Shown piece after piece: positions 27,756-37,031 of a stretch of DNA of 64,000 bases. Source of the stretch: Paraburkholderia tuberum STM678 (GTDB taxonomy: Bacteria; Pseudomonadota; Gammaproteobacteria; Burkholderiales; Burkholderiaceae); assembly GCF_902833905.1 (NCBI RefSeq), contig NZ_CADFGP010000017.1, positions 62,001 to 126,000 on the forward strand, read 5' to 3'. The translations under genes were made by a program, and so were the position numbers. Position 1 is the first letter of the stretch; each line of letters starts with the position of its first letter. The notes under the pieces were generated by a model, which was not told the origin of the DNA, did not search any database, and was given only the letters and a program-made list of their open reading frames with translations.

Positions 27756-27931
27756 TTAATGCTCCTTAGCCCGTGCGACTGGATTCGCGTTTTTCATCTG
27801 CCGGTGGGCGGTGATGCGCTACGAATCTCAACGGCACTGCGGGTACTGATGTAAAAGACCGGTAAGGGTTATCCGTTGCCGGCTGGCCCTGACGACCGTG
27901 ATGCGGTCGCGAGCTCACCTTGGGCGGATGC

Positions 27932-27964
27932 AAAAACGGCACCGTTGGATGGTGTCGGTGCCGT
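27932..27964 (-). terminator. Intrinsic terminator between livK and livH
   Basis: On the minus strand, ACGGCACCG, an 11-nt loop, CGGTGCCGT and then TTTTT. It stands 20 bp after the livK stop, inside the operon, and would raise the ratio of binding protein to permease. Confidence 0.8.
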
Positions 27965-27983
27965 CAGGCCGAACTTCCCGTCA

Positions 27984-29186
27984 TCACATCTTTACGACGT
28001 CGAGCACTGCTTTCTTGCCGTCCTTGAAGTCGTAAAGCGTAATGGCGCCCTCTTTCAAATCACCCTTGTCGTCGAACGCGATGTGGCCGATTACCCCGTT
28101 GTAATCGGTCGAAGGCATCGCAGCCAGCACCTTGGGCGCCTCGATAGAATTAGCGCGCTTCATTGCATCGACGATCACGTACACCGCGTCATACGTGAAC
28201 GGCGCGTAAATCTGCACCGGCGTGTGGAAGCGGTCCTCGTACTTCTTTTCGAAGTCCGCTCCATGGGTCATTTTCGAAAGCGCGAGTCCTGCTTCCGAAC
28301 AGACCAGGTTTTGCACGGCGGTACCCGCCAGTTCACCTACCTTGTCGGTACACACACCGTCGCCGCCAAGGATTTTTGCCCTGATACCGAGCGCCGCCGC
28401 CTGCTTCGTAAACGGCCCGCCCGTCGCGTCCATGCCGCCGAACATGATGGCGTCCGGCTGAACACTCTTGATCTTCGTGAGAATGGCCCGGAAATCCGTG
28501 GCCTTGTCGCTCGTCGCCTCCCGCGCGACGATCTTCGCGCCGCTCGCCTCGGCGGTCTTCGTGAACTCGTCCGCGAGACCTTTGCCGTAGGCGGTCGCGT
28601 CGTCCACGACCGCGATGCGTTTGGCGCCCAGCGCCTTCGTCGCGTAATTGGCGAGCGCCGGACCCTGCTGCGCGTCGGTCGCGACCACCCGATAGGTCGT
28701 CTTGAACCCTTGCTGCGTATAGGCCGGATTCGTCGACGACGGCGAGATCTCGACGATGCTCGCGTCGCTATAGATCTTCGACGCCGGAATCGAGACCCCG
28801 GAGTTCAGGTGTCCGATCACCGCGACCACGTGATCGTCGACCAGCTTCTGCGCGACGGCGGTGCCGGTTTTCGGGTCCGCCGCATCGTCCTGCGCGTCGA
28901 GTTGCAGCTGGATCTTGCGACCGTCGATCGTCAAACCCTGCGCATTGATTTCTTCGACCGCGAGGCGCGCCCCATTTTCGTTGTCCTTGCCCAGGTGCGC
29001 GATGCCGCCCGTCAACGGAGCCGCATGACCGATCTTCACGATAGTCGCTTCGCTCGCGGCGGCAACCGCCGCGGCCGAGGCCGCCGATGCGCCCGTTCCC
29101 GCTTCGCCATCCTGTTTCTTGCCGCACGCGGTCAGCATCGCAACCGTGGCCGCGATGGACACGGCGTAAGCAAATTTGACTCGCAT
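27984..29186 (-). CDS. livK: Branched-chain amino acid binding protein LivK
   Basis: 400-residue periplasmic binding protein of the Peripla_BP_6 family. The N-terminus ends in MLTAC (Cys at about 21), a lipobox, so it is predicted to be a lipoprotein. An Ala/Ser-rich linker follows, then the domain opening VKIGHAAPLTGGIAHLGKDNENGARLAVEEIN. The later YGKGLADEF and IMFGGMDATGGPF stretches are typical. The start at 29186 has AGGAGA about 10 nt upstream; the long frame further upstream is not coding. First gene of the liv operon. Specificity may be broader than Leu/Ile/Val. Confidence 0.92.
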   Translation of the reverse strand: MRVKFAYAVSIAATVAMLTACGKKQDGEAGTGASAASAAAVAAASEATIVKIGHAAPLTGGIAHLGKDNENGARLAVEEINAQGLTIDGRKIQLQLDAQDDAADPKTGTAVAQKLVDDHVVAVIGHLNSGVSIPASKIYSDASIVEISPSSTNPAYTQQGFKTTYRVVATDAQQGPALANYATKALGAKRIAVVDDATAYGKGLADEFTKTAEASGAKIVAREATSDKATDFRAILTKIKSVQPDAIMFGGMDATGGPFTKQAAALGIRAKILGGDGVCTDKVGELAGTAVQNLVCSEAGLALSKMTHGADFEKKYEDRFHTPVQIYAPFTYDAVYVIVDAMKRANSIEAPKVLAAMPSTDYNGVIGHIAFDDKGDLKEGAITLYDFKDGKKAVLDVVKM

Positions 29187-29728
29187 CAAGTAAGGTCTCC
29201 TGCGCCTTGCAAAATCCACTGTCCAGGACCTCAAGGCCTTGAGAACGCGCGCATTGTAACTCCAATTATGCGGGTGGCAATATTGTTGAACCGGTGGGGT
29301 TTTCCTGCATTGCAACCTGATTTTGAGAGCAAAATCCGTTAAAAGGCGCAACCTGGTTGCGATCCGTTTTCGTGCACCAGTTGCACCGGCGCCGAACCCG
29401 CTGGCATCAAGTGTTGCGGGCGATCGGCGCGAATCCCGGATAGGCCGGGCTTTGCGTCGGGCATGAGCATTTAGCGCGCGCCCGGTGAATTGCACCAATT
29501 CAGTGCTTGATCAACCCGTCTTAAGGCTTTTGCGAGCTTAAAACGGGGACGCATCGCGCCAAAATCGATAAAAGCCACGATCACAATTCAAAATAATTTG
29601 TGCGCGAGACCACCGAAAGCTGACCGGTCATTCGATGTGGCACTTAATTTAATCAGAGGTTCGTCGGGCACGGGCATAAAAAAAGCGCGCCCACGGCGCG
29701 CTTTCCTTTCAGTGTAGCTAACGGATTG
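29187..29728. other. liv regulatory region with dyads
   Basis: About 540 bp, more AT-rich than the surroundings, between livK and the 3' end of ispH. It holds two short inverted repeats: CGCAACC-T-GGTTGCG (29347-29361) and TGAATTG-CAC-CAATTCA (29486-29502). Both are upstream of livK and are candidate regulator sites. The far end holds the ispH terminator. No gene was seen. Confidence 0.5.
29678..29704 (-). terminator. Terminator of ispH
   Basis: On the minus strand, AAAGCGCGCC, a 3-nt loop, GGCGCGCTTT and then further T residues, 25 bp after the ispH stop. Confidence 0.88.
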
Positions 29729-30688
29729 TCAGGCTGGCAGACCGAGCCCGCGTGGCAGCGGAAACGCGATGTTTTCCTCGATGCCCTCGAGCGCGCGCAC
29801 GTTGCGCACACCCAGTTCGCGCAAACGCGCGATCACCGCCTGCGCCAACACCTCCGGCGCCGACGCACCGGCGGTCACGCCAATGCGGCGCTTGCCCTCG
29901 ACCCAAACCGGATCGATCTGATCGGGCGAATCGACCATATAGGCTGGCACGCCGAGCTTCTCGGCGAGCTCGCGCAAGCGGTTCGAATTCGAGCTGTTCG
30001 GACTGCCGACGACGATCACGACGTCGCACTGCGGCGCCATGAACTTCACTGCGTCCTGGCGATTCTGCGTGGCGTAGCAGATGTCCTGCTTCTTCGGCTC
30101 ACGGATGGACGGGTACCTGGCCTTCAGCGCGCCGATGATTTCGGCGGCGTCGTCGACCGACAGCGTGGTTTGCGTGACGAAGGCGATCCGCTCCGGATCG
30201 GCGAGCTGCAACGCCTGCACATCCTCGATGTCCTCGACCAGATGCATGCCCTCGGCCGCCTGGCCCATCGTGCCTTCGACTTCCGGGTGGCCCTTGTGGC
30301 CGATCATCACGATGTCGAAACCGTCCTGGCGCATCTTCGCGACTTCGATATGCACCTTGGTCACGAGCGGACATGTGGCGTCGTACACCCGCAGCCCGCG
30401 CGACTCCGCCTCCGAGCGCACGGCCTTCGACACGCCATGCGCGCTGAAGATCACCGTGTTGCCCGCCGGCACTTCGTCCAGGTTCTCGATGAAGATCGCT
30501 CCCTTCTTGCGCAGGTCTTCGACCACATAGGCGTTATGGACGATTTCGTGACGCACGTAGATCGGCGAGCCATACAGCTTGATGGCCCGCTCGACGATCT
30601 CGATCGCCCGGTCGACGCCGGCGCAGAACCCGCGTGGCTGGGCCAGCAGGATCTCCGCTTCGGCAAGAGTCGTATCCGTGATGCTCAT
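29729..30688 (-). CDS. ispH: 4-hydroxy-3-methylbut-2-enyl diphosphate reductase IspH
   Basis: 319-residue iron-sulfur enzyme for the last step of the MEP isoprenoid pathway, reducing HMBPP to IPP and DMAPP. The three cluster cysteines are C22 (PRGFCAGV), C106 (DATCPLV) and C204 (DICYATQN). Conserved substrate histidines appear in RHEIVHN and IGHKGHPE. It follows fkpB by 2 bp on the same strand, a pairing (fkpB-ispH) also known in E. coli. Confidence 0.96.
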   Translation of the reverse strand: MSITDTTLAEAEILLAQPRGFCAGVDRAIEIVERAIKLYGSPIYVRHEIVHNAYVVEDLRKKGAIFIENLDEVPAGNTVIFSAHGVSKAVRSEAESRGLRVYDATCPLVTKVHIEVAKMRQDGFDIVMIGHKGHPEVEGTMGQAAEGMHLVEDIEDVQALQLADPERIAFVTQTTLSVDDAAEIIGALKARYPSIREPKKQDICYATQNRQDAVKFMAPQCDVVIVVGSPNSSNSNRLRELAEKLGVPAYMVDSPDQIDPVWVEGKRRIGVTAGASAPEVLAQAVIARLRELGVRNVRALEGIEENIAFPLPRGLGLPA

Positions 30689-30690
30689 GT

Positions 30691-31146
30691 TTACAGAATC
30701 CCGATGATTTTCACTTCAAACGCCAGCGCTTGGCCGGCAAGCGGGTGATTGAAATCGAATAGGGCCGACGTTTCGCCAACTTCCTTCAGTACGCCGGCAT
30801 AGCGCCCGCCGCCCGGCGCGTTGAATTCGACCAGGTCACCCGGGGAAAAATCCTCGCCGATCATGCTGTTCTCCCGCAGCGTGGCGAGGGACACGCGCTG
30901 GATCAGATCCGGATTGCGTGGGCCGAACGCCTGGCCCGGCGCTAGCTGAAAGGTCGAATGGCGGCCCACCTTCAAACCCAGCAAAATATCTTCCAGCGGC
31001 GGCGCCAGTTGACCGGCGCCGAGCAGCAGCGTGGCAGGCTTGTCGTTGAACGTGTTGATCACTTCGGCGCCATCGGCAAGGGAAAGCCGGTAATGCAGCG
31101 TGACGTGTGAACCGGGTTTCACCTCGGAAATATCGATGATGCTCAT
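30691..31146 (-). CDS. fkpB: FKBP-type peptidyl-prolyl isomerase FkpB/SlpA
   Basis: 151-residue SlyD/SlpA-type FKBP that speeds proline cis-trans isomerisation and acts as a chaperone. The IF insert domain lies between the two FKBP halves; GAGQLAPPLEDILLGLKVG and GQAFGPRNPDLIQRV are typical. It lacks the His-rich tail of SlyD, fitting FkpB. The start at 31146 gives the usual N-terminus; the frame extends upstream but without a ribosome site. Directly upstream of ispH. Confidence 0.92.
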   Translation of the reverse strand: MSIIDISEVKPGSHVTLHYRLSLADGAEVINTFNDKPATLLLGAGQLAPPLEDILLGLKVGRHSTFQLAPGQAFGPRNPDLIQRVSLATLRENSMIGEDFSPGDLVEFNAPGGGRYAGVLKEVGETSALFDFNHPLAGQALAFEVKIIGIL

Positions 31147-31352
31147 GCAATGCTCGCTCAGTCGAAGCGCTGCACGCGTGCGCCGCGGGGCAGTCGACGC
31201 GTGTGGCAAACCGTCGGCGTGCCGTGCGCAAAGTGTCTATTGTAAGCCACCTAGCGGGCGCCGGCTTGAGTCCGTCGCGCGCGAGGGCGGCACGGCCCGG
31301 CGGCGCATTGCGCCGCGTGCGCCGTCAACCTTACGCGGAGGACTCTATATAT

Positions 31353-32267
31353 ATGGCTGATTTCGCCAGCACAATCGACGAAACCCCTGCGCCAACGCTG
31401 CGACGACCGAAGGCGCCGGCACGCGCCGGAGGCGGCGTGAAAGCCCCCGCGAATCGGTCGGCCGAGGCCCCGTCAGAAGCCGCCGACTCCACCGCCCGCT
31501 GCCGGCGGCAACTGTTTCGGGGTAAATGGCTCCGGCGCGACATGCCGCGCGAGCGACTGATCGAGCAGGGCCCCGACGTGCTGTCGGACACCGAAATGAT
31601 CGCGCTCGTGCTCGGCTCCGGCCTGCCCGGTCACGACGTGTTCAGCGTCGCGCGGGCGCTGCTGGATCGCTTCGGCTCCCTGCGCACGATGCTCGATGCG
31701 ACTTATGCGGACTTCGACGGCATTCGCGGCATCGGCCCCGCGAAAAAAGCGCAATTACTCGCGATCATGGAAATGGCGCGTCGCTCGCTGGTCGACAAAA
31801 TGCGCAAGCGCCCGCTAATGAATTCGCCCGAAGCGGTCGAAAGTTATCTGCGCCTTCTGATCGGCGGACAGCCGCAGGAGGTGTTCGTGTCGCTGTTTCT
31901 CGACGCCCGGCATCGGCTGATCCGCTGCGAGGAAAGCGCGCGCGGCTCGCTCACGCGCATGGCCGTGTATCCGCGCGAGATCGTGCGGCGGGCGCTCGCC
32001 GCGAACGCGGCCAGCCTGATCGTCGCGCATAATCATCCGTCCGGCGCCGTCGAGCCGAGTGCCAGCGACTGCCGCCTCACGCAGACGCTGCGCGACGCGC
32101 TCGCGCTCGTCGATGTGCAGTTGATCGATCATCTGGTGATCGGCGCGGACACCGTATATTCGTTCGCCCGCGCCGGCTGGCCGGGGCTCGCGCGCAAGCC
32201 CGCTCGAGCGCGGGAAGCGGAATGGCCGCCGTACGGCGCAGCGTCCCGCATCGCAAATAAGGTTTGA
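31353..32267 (+). CDS. radC: RadC family JAB-domain protein (UPF0758)
   Basis: 304-residue protein. After a poorly conserved basic N-terminus (1-50) come a helix-hairpin-helix region (GIRGIGPAKKAQL) and a JAB/MPN metalloprotease-like domain with the JAMM residues HNHPSG and a downstream Ser-x-x-Asp (SASD). Despite its name, a direct role in DNA repair is doubtful; related proteins occur on mobile elements. The start at 31353 follows GCGGAGGAC. It lies divergent from fkpB and immediately upstream of rpmB. Confidence 0.92.
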   Translation: MADFASTIDETPAPTLRRPKAPARAGGGVKAPANRSAEAPSEAADSTARCRRQLFRGKWLRRDMPRERLIEQGPDVLSDTEMIALVLGSGLPGHDVFSVARALLDRFGSLRTMLDATYADFDGIRGIGPAKKAQLLAIMEMARRSLVDKMRKRPLMNSPEAVESYLRLLIGGQPQEVFVSLFLDARHRLIRCEESARGSLTRMAVYPREIVRRALAANAASLIVAHNHPSGAVEPSASDCRLTQTLRDALALVDVQLIDHLVIGADTVYSFARAGWPGLARKPARAREAEWPPYGAASRIANKV

Positions 32268-32293
32268 TTTTGCGGCTTTTTTTCTGCTAGAAT
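32264..32293 (+). promoter_or_regulatory. Promoter of rpmB-rpmG
   Basis: TTGATT (32264-32269) and TAGAAT (32288-32293) with 18-bp spacing. The -35 overlaps the radC stop region. The transcript would have a roughly 180-nt untranslated leader before rpmB. Confidence 0.65.
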
Positions 32294-32477
32294 TCCGGTT
32301 TGCCTATTTCCAACCCCCTGTTCCGAAGCCATCAAGGCGTTCCGCAAAGGTCAGGCAGCTGTGGTAGCGAAGTGTCTCAATGCAAATTCGGCACAACTTC
32401 GCACACTTTCAGCGCGGCTCTTTTCGGGAAACTTTCACGGCGTTCGAACTCAGAATTAGCGTATTAGGAGTGCTCTC

Positions 32478-32711
32478 ATGGCACGCGTATGCCAAGTAAC
32501 TGGGAAAGCGCCGATGAGCGGCAACAACGTTTCCCACGCGAACAACAAGACCAAGCGCCGGTTCCTGCCGAACCTGCAAAACCGCCGTATCTGGGTGGAA
32601 AGCGAAAACCGTTGGGTGCGTCTGCGCGTTTCGAACGCCGGCCTGCGCCTGATCGACAAGAACGGTATCGACGCTGTGCTCGCAGATTTGCGCGCACGCG
32701 GTGAAGCCTAA
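32478..32711 (+). CDS. rpmB: 50S ribosomal protein L28
   Basis: 77-residue L28, recognised by MARVCQVTGKAPMSGNNVSHANNKTKRRFLPN-type sequence at the N-terminus (given here only by motif: CQVTGK, then NNKTKRRF). It is full length. A ribosome site (AGGAG) lies upstream. Cotranscribed with rpmG 10 bp downstream, the usual pairing. Confidence 0.98.
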   Translation: MARVCQVTGKAPMSGNNVSHANNKTKRRFLPNLQNRRIWVESENRWVRLRVSNAGLRLIDKNGIDAVLADLRARGEA

Positions 32712-32721
32712 GGAGTAAATC

Positions 32722-32889
32722 ATGGCGAAAGGCGCACGCGACAAGATCAAGCTGGAATCGACCGCAGGCACGGGTCACTTCTACACGACCACGAAGAACA
32801 AACGCAACATGCCGGAAAAGATGCTGATCAAGAAATTTGATCCGGTCATCCGCAAGCACGTTGACTACAAGGAAACCAAGATCAAGTAA
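32722..32889 (+). CDS. rpmG: 50S ribosomal protein L33
   Basis: A 55-residue protein beginning MAKGARDKIKLESTAGTGHF and ending in KETKIK, a clear L33 of the zinc-free type: it lacks the CxxC pairs. Preceded by AAGGAG. It forms a two-gene operon with rpmB and ends at a strong terminator. Confidence 0.97.
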   Translation: MAKGARDKIKLESTAGTGHFYTTTKNKRNMPEKMLIKKFDPVIRKHVDYKETKIK

Positions 32890-32924
32890 TCTTGGCTCTC
32901 CAGCCTGACGAAGGCAAAAACATG

Positions 32925-32960
32925 AAAAGCCTCGCATTCGTGCGAGGCTTTTTTGTTTTT
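32925..32960 (+). terminator. Terminator of rpmB-rpmG
   Basis: AAAAGCCTCGCA, TTCG tetraloop, TGCGAGGCTTTT, then TTTTGTTTTT. Confidence 0.93.
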
Positions 32961-33115
32961 GCGCGGACCTCGCGATAGCTCCGCAAGGCGCACGCGAATC
33001 GCCCTATTCCGTTTGGCCAGCTTTCGCCAGGGCGATGCGGCGCGTATCCTTTGTCGTTTTCGCGGCGTGCGGTTCGCGCGCCGTCATCGCAAAACGAAAG
33101 ACGGAGATGTAGGCA

Positions 33116-34714
33116 ATGGAATTCGATGTGGCGATTGTCGGTAGCGGTCTGGCTGGTTTGAGCGTCGCGCTCAATCTCGCGCAGACACGGCGCGTTGCTG
33201 TGATCGCCAAGCGATCGCTGACCGAAGGCGCGAGCGACTGGGCGCAAGGCGGCATCGCCGCGGTGCTCGATTCGGCGGACAGCGTCGAGAATCACGTGCG
33301 CGATACGCTGACCGCAGGCGGCGGCCTGTGCGACGAGGCGGCGACACGCTTTATCGTCGAGCATGGGCGCGCCGCGATCGAATGGCTGATCGGACAGGGC
33401 GTGCCGTTCACGAAAGACGAGGCCGCCGAACTGGGCTTTCATTTGACGCGCGAAGGCGGCCATAGCCATCGCCGGATCATTCACGCGGCCGACGCGACCG
33501 GCCATGCGGTCGTCGCCACGCTCAGCGAGCAGGTGCGCCAGCATCCGAACATCACGCTGTTCGAAGACCATCACGCAATCGACCTGATCACGTCCGAACG
33601 CCTCGGCCTGCCCGGCCGCCGCTGCCATGGTCTGTATGCGCTCGATCTGCAAAGCGGCCGCACCGTTACGATCGAAGCGCCGCATACGGTGCTCGCGACC
33701 GGCGGCGCCGGCAAGGTCTACCTGTACACGACCAACCCCGACACCGCGACCGGCGACGGCATCGCGATGGCATGGCGCGCCGGCTGCCGCGTGTCGAACA
33801 TGGAATTCATCCAGTTCCACCCGACGTGCCTGTTTCACCCGTACGCGAAGTCGTTCCTGATTTCGGAAGCAGTGCGCGGCGAAGGCGGCATTCTGAAACT
33901 GCCGGATGGCACGCGCTTCATGCCCAATCACGACGAGCGCGCGGAGCTTGCGCCGCGCGACATCGTCGCGCGGGCGATCGACTTCGAGATCAAGAAACGC
34001 GGCATTGATTGCGTGTACCTCGACATCAGCCACCAGCCGGCCGCGTTCCTGCACGAGCATTTCCCGACGATCCTGGCGCGCTGCCTCGAGTTCGGCATCG
34101 ACATCACGAAGGAGCCGATTCCAGTGGTACCGGCCGCGCATTACACGTGCGGCGGCGTCGTCACCGATCTGGCGGGCCGCACCGATCTCGCGGGTCTCTA
34201 CGCAGTCGGCGAAACGTCCTGCACCGGCCTGCACGGCGCGAACCGACTTGCCAGCAATTCGCTGCTCGAATGCCTCGTGACCGGCCGCTCCGCCGCCAAG
34301 GCGATCGAAGCAGAAGGCTTCGCTGCCGCCGTTCACGCGCCGCTGCCGGCCTGGGACGAAAGCCGCGTGTCCGATCCGGACGAGGAGGTCGTGGTCGCGC
34401 ACAACTGGGACGAACTGCGCCGGCTGATGTGGAACTACGTCGGTATCGTGCGCACCGACAAGCGACTCGAGCGCGCGAAGCATCGGCTCGCGTTGCTGCG
34501 CGACGAGATCCACGAGTACTACGCGAACTTCAAGGTGAGCCGCGATCTGCTGGAACTGCGCAATCTGGTCGATGTGGCGTCGCTGATCGTGGACAGCGCG
34601 CGCTCGCGGCGCGAAAGCCGCGGCCTGCATTTCAGCCGCGACTGGCCGTCCACATTACCCAAGGCGCTACCGACGGTGCTCACGCCGGAGTATGTACGCA
34701 GGCCGAATACCTGA
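33116..34714 (+). CDS. nadB: L-aspartate oxidase NadB
   Basis: 532-residue FAD enzyme that oxidises aspartate to iminoaspartate, the first step of de novo NAD synthesis. The dinucleotide-binding motif is GSGLAGLS (10-17). Other family landmarks are SDWAQGGIAAV, EGGHSHRRI (active-site region), ATGGAGKVY, FIQFHPT and GETSCTGLHGANRLASNSLLE. The start follows ACGGAG. Its product goes to NadA, encoded on the opposite strand next door; the two units converge. Confidence 0.96.
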   Translation: MEFDVAIVGSGLAGLSVALNLAQTRRVAVIAKRSLTEGASDWAQGGIAAVLDSADSVENHVRDTLTAGGGLCDEAATRFIVEHGRAAIEWLIGQGVPFTKDEAAELGFHLTREGGHSHRRIIHAADATGHAVVATLSEQVRQHPNITLFEDHHAIDLITSERLGLPGRRCHGLYALDLQSGRTVTIEAPHTVLATGGAGKVYLYTTNPDTATGDGIAMAWRAGCRVSNMEFIQFHPTCLFHPYAKSFLISEAVRGEGGILKLPDGTRFMPNHDERAELAPRDIVARAIDFEIKKRGIDCVYLDISHQPAAFLHEHFPTILARCLEFGIDITKEPIPVVPAAHYTCGGVVTDLAGRTDLAGLYAVGETSCTGLHGANRLASNSLLECLVTGRSAAKAIEAEGFAAAVHAPLPAWDESRVSDPDEEVVVAHNWDELRRLMWNYVGIVRTDKRLERAKHRLALLRDEIHEYYANFKVSRDLLELRNLVDVASLIVDSARSRRESRGLHFSRDWPSTLPKALPTVLTPEYVRRPNT

Positions 34715-34756
34715 CAGCCTTGGGCCGAAATACACGCTGAAACGACGCCACAAACG

Positions 34757-34794
34757 ACAAGGCCATTGCCGGTAAGCTCTGGCAATGGCCTTGT
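34757..34794. terminator. Bidirectional hairpin between nadB and nadC
   Basis: ACAAGGCCATTGCC, 10-nt loop, GGCAATGGCCTTGT between convergent genes. The stem is perfect but flanking T-runs are short. Confidence 0.7.
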
Positions 34795-34838
34795 TAAGTC
34801 GTCACGAGCGTCGACTGTCGCGCTAGAACGCGCGGCGC

Positions 34839-35762
34839 TCAAACGATCCGCATCGAGTAGTCGGTCGCGCGCACGTCTTTGGTCAGTGCGCCAATCGACA
34901 CGCGATCCACGCCAGTCTCCGCGATCGTGCCCACGGTCTCGAAATTCACGCCGCCGGACACTTCGAGCACCGCGCGCCCGGCCGTGATGCGAACCGCGTC
35001 GCGCATCATGTCAAACGAGAAGTTGTCGAGCAGGATCGACTGCGCGCCATGCGCGAGCGCGGTTTCCAGTTGTTCGAGCGTTTCGACTTCGATCTGGATC
35101 GGCACGCCCGCATTCAACGCGAGCGCCGCGTCCATCGCCGCGCCCACGCCGCCGGCCGCGGCGATATGGTTTTCCTTGATCAGAATGCCGTCGTACAGCG
35201 CGAGCCGCTGGTTCGCACCGCCGCCGATGCGCACCGCGTACTTCTGCGCGAGCCGTAAGCCCGGGAGCGTCTTGCGCGTATCGAGAACGCGCGCGTGCGT
35301 GTGAGCAATCGCGTCGACATAGCGGCGCGTCGCGCTCGCCACGCCCGACAGCAGCTGCAGGAAATTCATCGCGTTGCGCTCGGCGGTCAGCAGCGCGCGC
35401 ACCGGCCCGCGAAGATCGCAGACCGTCGTGTCGGCGCTCATGCGGTCGCCCTCGCGGTAACGCCATTGAACTACGATGCGAGGATCGACCGCGCGCATCA
35501 CCGCGTCGAACCACGGCACGCCGCACAGTACCGCTTCCTCGCGCACGATGATGCGCGCGTCGCGAACGTCATCGGCAGGCACGAGGCGGCCGGTCTGATC
35601 GCCGGTGCCGATATCTTCGGCGAGTGCATCGGCGACATTGCGTGCGAGCGCCGCGTCGAACGCCACGCCATATTGCGCGTGAATCGCCGCGAAAAGCGGC
35701 GACACTGCGTCGGCCCCTTCGCGCGCCACTACCTGCTCAGGCGCCTTCTCCACCACCTTCAT
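34839..35762 (-). CDS. nadC: Quinolinate phosphoribosyltransferase NadC
   Basis: 307-residue enzyme converting quinolinate and PRPP to nicotinate mononucleotide. Family motifs are EDIGTGDQT, NFLQLLSGVAS, DTRKTLPGLR with the adjacent KYAVRIGGGANQRLAL, IEVETLEQLE and LLDNF. Its ATG shares one base with the nadA stop (TAATG), so the two are translationally coupled. An N-terminal extension of about 20 residues precedes the usual family start. Confidence 0.95.
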   Translation of the reverse strand: MKVVEKAPEQVVAREGADAVSPLFAAIHAQYGVAFDAALARNVADALAEDIGTGDQTGRLVPADDVRDARIIVREEAVLCGVPWFDAVMRAVDPRIVVQWRYREGDRMSADTTVCDLRGPVRALLTAERNAMNFLQLLSGVASATRRYVDAIAHTHARVLDTRKTLPGLRLAQKYAVRIGGGANQRLALYDGILIKENHIAAAGGVGAAMDAALALNAGVPIQIEVETLEQLETALAHGAQSILLDNFSFDMMRDAVRITAGRAVLEVSGGVNFETVGTIAETGVDRVSIGALTKDVRATDYSMRIV

Positions 35763-36901
35763 TACGCTGCCCCCACATTCGAATACAGTTGCGCGTCGCG
35801 CGCGAGATCGCCGCTCGCCTGCACGCGCTTCTTGTGACGCGCCGCGAAATCGAGCATGCGATCGATCGGCAGACGCGCACGCTCGCCGATCCCACGCTCG
35901 ACGAAGATTTCGTTGTGGCCGCGCTCGAGCACATCGGCCAGATTGGCGAGTCCGTTCATCGCCATCCACGGGCAATGCGCGCAGCTCTTGCAGGTCGCGC
36001 TGTTGCCGGCCGTCGGCGCGGCAATCAGCGTCTTGCCGGGCGCGGCGAGTTGCATCTTGTGCAGGATGCCGAGGTCGGTCGCGACGATGAAGTGCGTCGC
36101 GTCGAGCTTCTGCGCGGCGTCGATCAACTGCGTGGTCGAGCCGACCACGTCCGCCTGGGCGATCACGTTGGCCGGCGACTCCGGATGCACGAGCACCTTC
36201 GCGTGCGGATAATCGGCGCGCAGCAGATCGAGTTCGATGCCCTTGAATTCGTCGTGCACGAGGCACGAGCCCTGCCACATCAGCATGTCCGCGCCGGTCT
36301 TGCCCTGGATGTAGCTGCCGAGATGACGGTCCGGCGCCCAGATGATCTTCTCGCCGCGCGCATGCAGATCGGCGACGATCTCCAACCCGATCGACGACGT
36401 TACCATCCAGTCCGCGCGCGCCTTCACGGCCGCGCTCGTGTTCGCGTACACGACCACCGTGCGGTCCGGGTGTGCGTCGCAGAACGCCGAGAACTCGTCG
36501 ACCGGACAACCGAGGTCGAGCGAACAGGTCGCATCCAGATCCGGCATCAGAATGCGCTTGTCTGGACTGAGGATTTTTGCGGTCTCGCCCATGAAGCGCA
36601 CGCCCGCGACCACCAGCGTCTGCGCCTCGTGATCGCGGCCGAAGCGCGCCATTTCCAGCGAATCGGCCACGCAACCGCCGGTTTCGTCGGCGAGTTCCTG
36701 CAATTCGGCGTCGACATAATAGTGCGCGACCAGCACCGCTTTCTCGCGCTTGAGTAATTCGCGAATGCGCGCCTTCAGCGCCCGCTTTTCTTCCGCCGAC
36801 GGCGTCTCGGGCACCTTCGCCCACGCCTGCCCGATCCCGCAGGTCGTGCCCTGCGCCTGTGGCCGATCGTATTCGACGGTCTTGATCGCCCGCTGCTCCA
36901 T
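35762..36901 (-). CDS. nadA: Quinolinate synthase NadA
   Basis: 379-residue [4Fe-4S] enzyme that condenses iminoaspartate with dihydroxyacetone phosphate to quinolinate. Landmarks are VAHYYVDAELQELADETGGCVADSLEMA, DATCSLDLGCP, HPESP and the C-terminal CKSCAHCPWM with cluster cysteines. Two adjacent ATGs exist (36904 and 36901); GAGG is better spaced for the second. The frame further upstream covers the desaturase terminator and is not coding. Operon with nadC. Confidence 0.95.
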   Translation of the reverse strand: MEQRAIKTVEYDRPQAQGTTCGIGQAWAKVPETPSAEEKRALKARIRELLKREKAVLVAHYYVDAELQELADETGGCVADSLEMARFGRDHEAQTLVVAGVRFMGETAKILSPDKRILMPDLDATCSLDLGCPVDEFSAFCDAHPDRTVVVYANTSAAVKARADWMVTSSIGLEIVADLHARGEKIIWAPDRHLGSYIQGKTGADMLMWQGSCLVHDEFKGIELDLLRADYPHAKVLVHPESPANVIAQADVVGSTTQLIDAAQKLDATHFIVATDLGILHKMQLAAPGKTLIAAPTAGNSATCKSCAHCPWMAMNGLANLADVLERGHNEIFVERGIGERARLPIDRMLDFAARHKKRVQASGDLARDAQLYSNVGAA

Positions 36902-36981
36902 CATGTCCTCTGCCCTCACCTGGCCGCCGCGGCTTGCCGCTCGCGCTACACATGCGATGCTTTTCCACGGCCCAAAAACGC

Positions 36982-37007
36982 AAAACCCCGCCAACGCGGG
37001 GTTTTGT
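36982..37007 (-). terminator. Terminator after the desaturase gene
   Basis: CAAAACCCCGC, CAAC loop, GCGGGGTTTTG between the desaturase stop and nadA. Confidence 0.82.
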
Positions 37008-37031
37008 GACGTTCTGAAATTTTAATGGATT

